The notes under the pieces were generated by a model. It saw nothing but the letters and a program-made list of their open reading frames with translations, was not told the origin of the DNA and did not search any database. Source: Verrucomicrobiota bacterium (GTDB lineage: Bacteria; Verrucomicrobiota; Verrucomicrobiia; Verrucomicrobiales; DEV007). From it: 32,873 nt of DNA. A program made the translations under genes and the position numbers. Below are positions 9,301 to 15,456 of this stretch, in pieces. Within the stretch, counting starts at the first letter, position 1, and each line of letters begins with the position of its first letter. The stretch spans positions 1 to 32,873 of the forward strand of contig PKCI01000066.1 in NCBI GenBank assembly GCA_002862135.1. The letters run 5' to 3'.

Positions 9301-9929
9301 CAGATCATCAGGAGAACGATCCTTTCCTTTACGTAGGAGAATTGGCAGAGGTTCCCGGATATCTCAGGAATGACTCGGACGCGACGCAGTTCCAAAATGA
9401 GGAGTTATTGCGGAATATGATGGGCAGTTTGACTACGAACTCGAACACGTTTGGTTTGTGGGGCGCTGCTCAGGTCGTGCAGAAGATTCCCGGGCATAAC
9501 GATTGGGGGGAATTTGAAGACGGCGACAGGGTCCTCGCAGAAAAGCGTTTCCATGCCATCATTGAACGATATATCTGGCCGGGGAATGACGGCGTACCCG
9601 GGAACGCTCACGTTAATACTTCGGGCGAGTGGGATCGGATCGCGCAACAGCGGGCTGAGATTCCCTTTGATGGCAATTTAACGGATACCTTGTTTGGTCT
9701 TCCCGGATCGCCTCCTTTGTTCAAGGCGGGTGATTCAAGACGCCTCCGATTGGATCAAGGGGGGAGCTATCCTGTTTTTGACGGGCCCCAGAAGGTGGAA
9801 ATGGACCGGTTTGTCACCCGAGCCCTGGGAAAGGTCACATGGCATCAAAGTTCTCTTGAAGATGCTTACAATCCGCCGCAGCCGGTGATTAAATACCGCG
9901 TCGTTTACTTTCGATACCTGGACGAATGA
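6348..9929 (+). CDS. Verru_Chthon cassette protein A-like, giant GspK-like protein
   Basis: The 1193-residue protein starts with GTG two bases after the previous stop, preceded by a good ribosome binding site (GGGAGG, 6333-6338). The N terminus is basic, then Gly16 and the hydrophobic run 'AALILTLIFVALLTAMVIAF'. There is no Glu at +5, as in GspK, the tip pseudopilin of type II systems. 'RASHAYANTQRAKMVSQGAV' matches the Ala-rich post-helix segment of GspK. The large remainder is rich in Asp, Pro and Asn and has no recognised catalytic motif. Usual GspK is about 300-350 residues, so this is three to four times longer. It fits cassette protein A. Confidence 0.85.
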   Translation: MKFRHRKATVRNRRKGAALILTLIFVALLTAMVIAFFATMRVEQRASHAYANTQRAKMVSQGAVSHGIELLRANIPDPALISESAEVAPGEVWITNPGRLMVVGENGDEKIVPLHTGAADRSPHETGDPDVYSVDLNEPLPGRTDPPIATAVSSDGRPDLKGDAPPMRVKWVPVLEQPDKTAAEDNQISGRYAFWMDDESSKINFNVALGKPSRDDVDPQGFWEQYDMGMMTPLFTSGAGDVEFNENSKDREWALGRPRSVNLDVLFDDPSVLDVDALLAHAWLRGFARYPESILQFVDLPDNQKREWFTGQRYNLTFYSRSPEFNAFGKPRLFTTNIPLSLEAGPMYQMPFVYNGPEVPEPDFDISGVLHLNALMGSMGFTYGVKNEDGRKELAGNVVNRAQFEMLKRYMSRKWPGYRASFVDKYGERECYQMALSMLLMARMATTTMSNANRPNGSSFSRDYAWRTSSTIYSPPNGVRTWWRPERHYWPIKLNNDSNVSEEEDSTENDDIVPMLPQHPGPFITEVLMTFDVVNDSNSGKKKVRFRYKVEYYMPDLGPEVFLKYFPAKVDYLRIEPTAARPEGMPQVYELGPPNPDAMTRPRRRNDQDWNFNFRRMRRDANGEPILNPKTGKPRYALDKLSLGSLRISPNRNIRLVSRNSTIHGEGKNRGAERKIVTSPWRYLGKFGDFLPHTRDRFENETGGNHAEDEALLIDSETGVLEFDVKWRLGMGILNDSKRTVQMIPLGETNEPEHVLEAQFKLDTRFSSGPQTVSWQISDPRLSWYKDAWVRDDEEEGTPGYPNEVGSNTLEPDDDSTEKSKLRYFQRGPGRVKALEDGSDREFNLNRPDEYNSRSRITSKGYWSMLHTGIQGNPDAGEEPTPWRTLDLGGGESNEDGPPDYLLLDLLGATYPMQHDQWRINSTLPDEFSTVSFMNSTAGQVNLNSKVYPDNSPYFTPPERKRPLEAVFKHLRTNKEVNQFVSAITDHQENDPFLYVGELAEVPGYLRNDSDATQFQNEELLRNMMGSLTTNSNTFGLWGAAQVVQKIPGHNDWGEFEDGDRVLAEKRFHAIIERYIWPGNDGVPGNAHVNTSGEWDRIAQQRAEIPFDGNLTDTLFGLPGSPPLFKAGDSRRLRLDQGGSYPVFDGPQKVEMDRFVTRALGKVTWHQSSLEDAYNPPQPVIKYRVVYFRYLDE

Positions 9930-10681
9930 GAGAATTTTTTTGGCTTTTTTGCCTCGCTAAGAGTTTTGCTATTTCGACCATTTCCGCTCAAGACGAGAAC
10001 GCTGAGGAGGGAATGAAGCCGGTGGCACCTCAGGTGTTGTGGGAAGCTTTGCCGGGAAACCTCAACGAATGGGTGATATTGAAGTCGACTGGTGAAATGG
10101 GACTGGGGTCATGGCTGGAGAGCAAGGCCGTTCGCGAGTATAAGCGAAAAGATTTACCTTTGCTCGAAGGGCAGCCGAAGCCGTTGCCGGCACCCCAGAT
10201 GTGGACTCGAATTCTTGTGACCGATACCGGAAAGCACCCGGAGCCGCTAGGCCAGTTTCGTGATTTCTCAACGGAAACGCCCTCGGGAGATGACCGAATC
10301 GAAAAGCTCAGGATCCAGTCCTGGCCGACCATTACAAAAACCTACGAGGACGGACTGATTGTGGCCAACATGATGGTGGCAGAGCGTTTTGTGGTCGAGT
10401 TTGTCCTAAAGGAACAACCCAAGCGAAACCTTCGTTCCTGGGCTCGCCAGATGGACTTCTCTGTTCTGACTGGAATAAGAGATTCTGATGTGATCTCTCT
10501 TCCTCCTGAGGTCTTAATGGTGAAACTCGATCAACTGAAGCCAAAGAGGAACAAGGGTTACCTGATGGGGACAACCTCAGAAGCAGAACTCGAAGCCGAA
10601 CTGGCGGCGGAAGAGGAGGAGTTGCGCGAAGTAATGGGCTACGTGCCCGAGCTCGAGGACGAGGAAGGTGGCCTCGAATAG
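9926..10681 (+). CDS. Small exported protein of the pseudopilin operon, unknown
   Basis: The 251-residue product begins inside the stop of the preceding gene (ATGA overlap). It has a plausible signal peptide (about residues 3-21, ending 'ISA-QDE'). The middle is mixed alpha/beta with no motif I recognise. The last 35 residues are very acidic (AELEAELAAEEEELREV and onward). The tight coupling suggests it belongs to the same complex, for example as a periplasmic partner of the pseudopilus. That role is inference from position only. Confidence 0.8.
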   Translation: MREFFWLFCLAKSFAISTISAQDENAEEGMKPVAPQVLWEALPGNLNEWVILKSTGEMGLGSWLESKAVREYKRKDLPLLEGQPKPLPAPQMWTRILVTDTGKHPEPLGQFRDFSTETPSGDDRIEKLRIQSWPTITKTYEDGLIVANMMVAERFVVEFVLKEQPKRNLRSWARQMDFSVLTGIRDSDVISLPPEVLMVKLDQLKPKRNKGYLMGTTSEAELEAELAAEEEELREVMGYVPELEDEEGGLE

Positions 10682-10722
10682 GCTGGATCGCTGCGAGCCA
10701 GCCTGTAAGGGCGGCTGCCATC

Positions 10723-10813
10723 CGCTTCGAATGCGATACCACAATATATTAGAGGCCCAAGTCTTTGCTGCACTTGAGAATCAGGCCATTCAATGGCGGT
10801 CAAGGTGGGATTC
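10723..10813. repeat. Decayed copy of tRNA-Ser 3' end plus terminator
   Basis: This 91-base segment aligns almost end to end with 10875-10964. Shared blocks include CGCTTCGAAT at the left and AATGGCGGTCA(A/G)GGTGGGATTC at the right. The right block is the reverse complement of the tRNA-Ser T-stem 3' half, acceptor strand, discriminator and CCA. The central hairpin has decayed to imperfect pairing. The rest of the tRNA is missing. CGCTGCGAG just upstream of both copies suggests the duplicated unit was longer, about 120-150 bases. Confidence 0.75.
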
Positions 10814-10874
10814 TGTGCGTCGCTTTGCTTAGGCAGATCTCTTCGCTCGCATGAGCTCGCTGCGAGTCAAACTG

Positions 10875-10944
10875 CGCTTCGAATCCGTTACCGCAAAATA
10901 TTAAAGGCTCGAGTCTCCGCTGCGCTGGAAACTCGAGCCTTTAA

Positions 10945-10964
<20 letters not shown>
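10875..10964. repeat. Intact copy of the duplicated tRNA tail unit
   Basis: This segment holds the 3' 20 bases of the functional tRNA-Ser (minus strand), its terminator hairpin and flanking DNA. It is the better preserved partner of the decayed copy at 10723-10813; the two are offset by about 152 bases. Confidence 0.75.
10903..10942 (-). terminator. Terminator hairpin of tRNA-Ser
   Basis: A perfect 12-base-pair inverted repeat (AAAGGCTCGAGT at 10903-10914, ACTCGAGCCTTT at 10931-10942) encloses a 16-base loop. On the minus strand it begins two bases after the tRNA CCA end and is followed by AATATTTT, as expected for an intrinsic terminator of the tRNA transcript. Confidence 0.75.
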
Positions 10965-11034
<70 letters not shown>

Positions 11035-11134
11035 GTGTCGAATCAATTTCCGTAATTTCTGGCGAAATCCGGAGCGCGGAAAGTGCCAGCGATGGTAGCC
11101 CCAGTCAAGGGGGATTTGTTCAGATGGGCAGATT

Positions 11135-11476
11135 TTATGGGGCGTTGGTCGAAGTCTCGCTCAACCGGACCTCAATGGCGCCGTCCGACTCGCGAACCTC
11201 GTAGATTTGAATGTTCTCGCAGGCAGGACCGCTGAGGACTTCTCCGGTTTCCAAACGGAATTCAGCAAAGTGCCAGGGGCAGGCGATAGCTCCGTTTCCG
11301 ACCATGCCGAAAGCTAGAGTGGCGTCGGCGTGGGGACAGCGATCTTCGAGCGCATAGATTTTTCCTTTGTGCCGCACCACGGCAATGCGATGACCATCCA
11401 GTTTGAAGGGGCGCGAGTCGCCTTCGCCCACTTCGGTGGAACTGGCGATTTTGTGGAAGTCTCCGGAATCACTCAT
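11135..11476 (-). CDS. Rieske-type [2Fe-2S] ferredoxin
   Basis: The 113-residue protein is a single soluble Rieske domain. The cluster ligands are C47-x-H49 and C66-x2-H69, in 'RCPHADATL' and 'CPWHFAEF', with the usual 16-residue spacing. Length and the CPWH motif match Rieske ferredoxins of the dioxygenase/NirD-like group. No signal peptide or membrane anchor is present, so it is cytosolic. It lies 19 bases downstream of gluQ on the same strand and is probably cotranscribed. No oxygenase or reductase gene is adjacent, so its redox partner cannot be named. Confidence 0.93.
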   Translation of the reverse strand: MSDSGDFHKIASSTEVGEGDSRPFKLDGHRIAVVRHKGKIYALEDRCPHADATLAFGMVGNGAIACPWHFAEFRLETGEVLSGPACENIQIYEVRESDGAIEVRLSETSTNAP

Positions 11477-11495
11477 GGAATCTTTTTTCTTTGAT

Positions 11496-12335
11496 TCAGA
11501 CTCCGAAGCCGAGCTCTTTTTTCAGTTCGGCTGCCGACACACCGGATCCTTTGAGACGCTTCAAGGTGATGGATTTGTCCCGCTTAGCGAGTCGGCGGCC
11601 TTTATCATCGGTAAGGAGTTTATGGTGGTGGTAGACCGGGGCGGGAAGATCGAGGAGCTGTTGCAAGACGCGGTGGAGGTGGGTCGATTCAAAAAGATCG
11701 ACGCCCCTCACGATGTCGGTAACTCCTTGGAGGCCGTCGTCGACGACTACGGCCAGGTGATAACTCGTGCCGATGTCTTTGCGGACAATGACAGCGTCGC
11801 CGAACTCCTCGGGCCGGGCGATCTGTTCTCCATGGATGGAATCCTGCCAGGTGAGTCGACTCCCGATAATTTCGAGTGCCTTGGATAGATCGAGGCGAAG
11901 GGCATAAGGTTTACCGGAGGCGATGCGTGCCCGTCTTTCATCTTCAGACAGTCTTCGGCAAGTGCCGGGGTAAAGGGGGCCGTCACCGCCGTGGGGAGCA
12001 TGACCAGCCGCTTCGATTTCCCGCTGGATGTCTTTGCGAGTGCAGAAGCAGGGGTAGAGGAGACCTTGATCCTGCAGCGACTTTGTCGCTGCAGTGTAAT
12101 CAGCCAAATGTTCACTCTGGATTCTAACTGGCTTATCCCATTCGATGCCAAGCCACGCCAAGTCCTCGAGGATTTGGGCAGTGTCCCCTCGACTGCAGCG
12201 GTTGAAGTCGATGTCTTCGATGCGTAACAGGAATTTCCCGTTTTCGTTCAGCGCCTTCTCGTAGGCTGTCAGGGCGGACCACGCGTGTCCCTTGTGCAGG
12301 TGTCCGGTTGGGCTTGGCGCAAAGCGGGTAATCAT
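11496..12335 (-). CDS. gluQ: Glutamyl-Q tRNA(Asp) synthetase
   Basis: The 279-residue protein is a shortened glutamyl-tRNA synthetase catalytic core without the anticodon-binding domain. The family transfers activated glutamate to queuosine at position 34 of tRNA-Asp. The N-terminal signature is 'APSPTGHLHKGHAWSA' (HIGH motif, residues 6-21). Zinc ligands are visible as C96, C98, Y122 and C126, the arrangement of GluQ-RS. 'RRLAKRDKSITL' near the C terminus takes the place of KMSKS. Length is normal for the family (about 280-310). No Shine-Dalgarno sequence precedes the ATG. It is divergent from the peptidase gene across an 84-base gap. Confidence 0.93.
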   Translation of the reverse strand: MITRFAPSPTGHLHKGHAWSALTAYEKALNENGKFLLRIEDIDFNRCSRGDTAQILEDLAWLGIEWDKPVRIQSEHLADYTAATKSLQDQGLLYPCFCTRKDIQREIEAAGHAPHGGDGPLYPGTCRRLSEDERRARIASGKPYALRLDLSKALEIIGSRLTWQDSIHGEQIARPEEFGDAVIVRKDIGTSYHLAVVVDDGLQGVTDIVRGVDLFESTHLHRVLQQLLDLPAPVYHHHKLLTDDKGRRLAKRDKSITLKRLKGSGVSAAELKKELGFGV

Positions 12336-12419
12336 GTTCCGGAAGAATCATTGAACAATCTCATTGATTTCGCAATCTACCACCATTGCGGATCGTAACG
12401 TCGTTGACCCACCAAAATC

Positions 12420-15400
12420 TTGAATTCAATGTTTGCTCTTATGATCTCCTCCCACTGTGTATTTGCGTTCAATAGGGTTCGGTTTGCTGTGCAACCCTGT
12501 TGTATTCTCGTGATGGCCGCTATGGTAATTTATTCACCTCTCGTCGGCGAGGATGGTAGCGCTGAAAATGAGGAAGTGCTTCTGTCAGGCACACGGCAAC
12601 TGACCTTTGAGGGACGCCGCGCAGGTGAAGGTTATTTCTCTTCGGATGGCTCCAAGATGGTTTTCCAGAGCGAACGCGAAGAGGGGAATCCATTTTACCA
12701 GATTTACCTGATGGACTTGGAGTTGGGCGACATCGAAAGAGTTTCGCCGGGCATGGGGAAGACCACCTGTGCCTGGATTCACCCTGACGGCAAGCGGGTC
12801 CTTTTCGCATCGACTCATGAGGACGCACAGTCCGAAGCGCTTCAAAGGGCTGAGTTTGAAGAAAGGGAATCCGGAAAGGCTCGCAAGTATTCGTGGGACT
12901 ACGACGAGCATTATGAACTTTACGCTTTCGATTCCGAGTCAGGAGAATACACCAACCTGACAAATACCAAAGGATACGATGCGGAAGGGGCCTATTCGCC
13001 GGATGGATCCATGATTGTCTTTGCCTCAAACCGACAAGCTTATGACGGCTCCATGAGTGAAGAGGATCAGAAATACTTCAAGCTCGACAAGAAGTTTGCG
13101 ATGGAGATCTACACGGCGGGTGCCGATGGATCCAATGTCAAGCGACTGACCGAGGTCGACGGATACGACGGAGGACCTTTTTTCAGCGCTGACGGCACGA
13201 AAATTTGCTGGCGCCGCTTTGATCGCAAAGGTCTGAGCGCTGAAATCTTTTCGATGAATATCGACGGAACGGAGCAAACGCAGTTGACCCGGATTGGAGC
13301 AATGTCATGGGCGCCTTACTTTCACCCCAGCGGCGACTACCTGATCTTCGCAACCAATAAGCATGGCTTTGATAACTTTGAACTTTATCTCGTCGACGCA
13401 GCAGGAGAAAAGGATCCAGTTAGAGTCACGGAAACTGCCGGCTTCGACGGTCTGCCGGTCTTTTCTCCGGACGGAAGTCAGTTGTCATGGACGTCGAATC
13501 GTACGCCTCAGAAACAGTCTCAGATTTTTCTCGCCAATTGGAATCATGAAAAAGCGCTCGAACTTCTCGATGCTAGCCGGGAATCACTCAAGGTAACGGA
13601 GGCGGTGGCTCGCACAAAGGTCGGACAAGAGAAAACGGCACTACCCAAAACGGTGTCAGCGATCGATGAAGACGATTTGCGTCAGCACATCGAATATCTC
13701 GCGTCTGATGAACTGGAGGGTCGCTTGACCGGGACTGAGGGGGAAATCAAGGCAACCCAATATGTGGCCGATCTGTTTGAGAGTCTCGGGCTCGAACCAG
13801 GCGGCGATGACGGCACTTTCTTTCAGCCTTTTGAGTTTACGGCTGGTGTTGCTGTTGGCGAAGACAACGCCATGACATTGAAGATTGGTGACGCGGAGGT
13901 GACGCCAAAAGTCGAAGATGATTGGCGGCCGGTTTCGTTTTCCCAGACGGGCGAGATAGAAGAGCGGGCTATCGCATTCGCCGGGTATGGCCTTGAAATT
14001 CCAGACGGAAAAGGAGGTGAATCTTATTCCAGCTATTTCCATCTCGATGTGAAAGACAAATGGGTCATGGTGCTGCGTTACGTCCCGGATGATGTGTCTA
14101 AAGAGCAGCGCGATGAAATGCAGCGCCATTCACGACTGCGCTTCAAGGCAGCTCAGGCGAGAAGGAAAGAAGCCGCGGGCATTATTTTTGTTACCGGCCC
14201 TAATACGGAAGTAAATGAAGAACTCATTCCGATGCGGTTTGATGCTTCTCTGGCTGATTCAGGCATACCGTCGATCAGTATCACCACAGAGATTGCAGAA
14301 AAACTCGTCGCGCAGGCCGGAAAAGATCTGAGAGAAATACAAACGACCCTGGACACCGGCGAGATGGTCCAGGGGTTTGATATCCCTGACACGAAACTCA
14401 AGGTTGAAATCGATGTGGACCAGGAGAAAAGAACCGGAAGGAACGTTCTCGGGATTCTGTCGGCCGGCCAGACCGGGCCTCATCCGAATCCAGCGGTGGT
14501 GATTGGGGCTCACGTAGACCACCTAGGGGCAAAAGCGGGCCAGGGATCCCGCGCCACCGAAGAAGAGCAGGATCAAATTCATTATGGAGCGGACGACAAC
14601 GCTTCGGGAGTTGCTGCCTTAATAGAAATTGCTGAGTTCCTTGCTGATCAACGCGAGCGCGCCAAGCTCGAGTTGACGCGGGACGTGGTATTCGCAGCTT
14701 GGTCGGGAGAAGAATTGGGACTGCTGGGTTCTTCTCACTTTGTTCGGGATCTGGCGAAGCAGGCCTTGGGAGACGAGAGTGCGCCCTTAGGACTTTTGAT
14801 TTCCTCCTACCTGAATATGGATATGATTGGGCGCCTTGCCGACAAATTAGTTCTGCAGGGGACTGGTTCCAGTAACTACTGGGAAGGCGTCATTGAGAGA
14901 AGAAATGCTCCCATCGGTCTGCCAATCACAATTCAGCCAGATACCTACCTCCCGACGGATGCTACCAATTTTTACCTGAGAAAGATTCCGATTTTGAGCG
15001 CGTTCACGGGAGCGCACGCAGACTACCACACTCCCCGAGATACAATAGACAAGATCAATTACGAAGGAACTGCCGACATTGCTAAATTGATGGGGCTGAT
15101 TGTGAGGGAGTTGTCAATCGACAAAGCGGGACCAAAGTATGTGAAAGTCGCCCCCCCTAAGAATCGGGGTGCAAGAGGTTTTCGGGTTTATCTGGGCACG
15201 GTCCCAGATTACAGCCAGGGTGAAATCAAGGGAGTGAAATTGAGTGGGGTAGCGGATAATGGCCCAGCAGGAAAAGCGGGCGTAAAAGGTGGTGATGTGA
15301 TTGTTGGCCTGGCCGGCAAAAACATTCTCAATATCTATGACTACACCGATGCCATGGCCGGTCTCAAGGTGGGAGAGGAGACCCAAATTGTCATTCTAAG

Positions 15401-15449
15401 AGGGGAAGAGCAGCTGACCCTGAAACTCGTTCCGGGCTCCAGAGACTGA
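12420..15449 (+). CDS. Exported TolB-like propeller / M28 peptidase / PDZ protein
   Basis: Residues 1-45 form a long signal region (hydrophobic core about 27-42). Residues about 55-385 carry PD40/TolB-like propeller repeats ('YSPDGSMIVFASNR', 'FFSADGTKICWRR', 'FSPDGSQLSWTSNR'). A PA-like insert follows. An M28 zinc aminopeptidase domain then shows expected ligands: 'GAHVDHLG' (His near 698), 'GADDNASG' (Asp), 'SGEELG' (catalytic and ligand Glu), 'NMDMIG' (Asp) and 'DYHTPRDT' (His). The C-terminal 100 residues are a PDZ domain ('GPAGKAGVKGGDVIVGLAGK'). The longest frame starts at TTG 12420; ATG at 12429 is equally possible. It likely degrades peptides in the periplasm or at the cell surface. 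Confidence 0.92.
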   Translation: MNSMFALMISSHCVFAFNRVRFAVQPCCILVMAAMVIYSPLVGEDGSAENEEVLLSGTRQLTFEGRRAGEGYFSSDGSKMVFQSEREEGNPFYQIYLMDLELGDIERVSPGMGKTTCAWIHPDGKRVLFASTHEDAQSEALQRAEFEERESGKARKYSWDYDEHYELYAFDSESGEYTNLTNTKGYDAEGAYSPDGSMIVFASNRQAYDGSMSEEDQKYFKLDKKFAMEIYTAGADGSNVKRLTEVDGYDGGPFFSADGTKICWRRFDRKGLSAEIFSMNIDGTEQTQLTRIGAMSWAPYFHPSGDYLIFATNKHGFDNFELYLVDAAGEKDPVRVTETAGFDGLPVFSPDGSQLSWTSNRTPQKQSQIFLANWNHEKALELLDASRESLKVTEAVARTKVGQEKTALPKTVSAIDEDDLRQHIEYLASDELEGRLTGTEGEIKATQYVADLFESLGLEPGGDDGTFFQPFEFTAGVAVGEDNAMTLKIGDAEVTPKVEDDWRPVSFSQTGEIEERAIAFAGYGLEIPDGKGGESYSSYFHLDVKDKWVMVLRYVPDDVSKEQRDEMQRHSRLRFKAAQARRKEAAGIIFVTGPNTEVNEELIPMRFDASLADSGIPSISITTEIAEKLVAQAGKDLREIQTTLDTGEMVQGFDIPDTKLKVEIDVDQEKRTGRNVLGILSAGQTGPHPNPAVVIGAHVDHLGAKAGQGSRATEEEQDQIHYGADDNASGVAALIEIAEFLADQRERAKLELTRDVVFAAWSGEELGLLGSSHFVRDLAKQALGDESAPLGLLISSYLNMDMIGRLADKLVLQGTGSSNYWEGVIERRNAPIGLPITIQPDTYLPTDATNFYLRKIPILSAFTGAHADYHTPRDTIDKINYEGTADIAKLMGLIVRELSIDKAGPKYVKVAPPKNRGARGFRVYLGTVPDYSQGEIKGVKLSGVADNGPAGKAGVKGGDVIVGLAGKNILNIYDYTDAMAGLKVGEETQIVILRGEEQLTLKLVPGSRD

Positions 15450-15456
15450 TGGAAGC

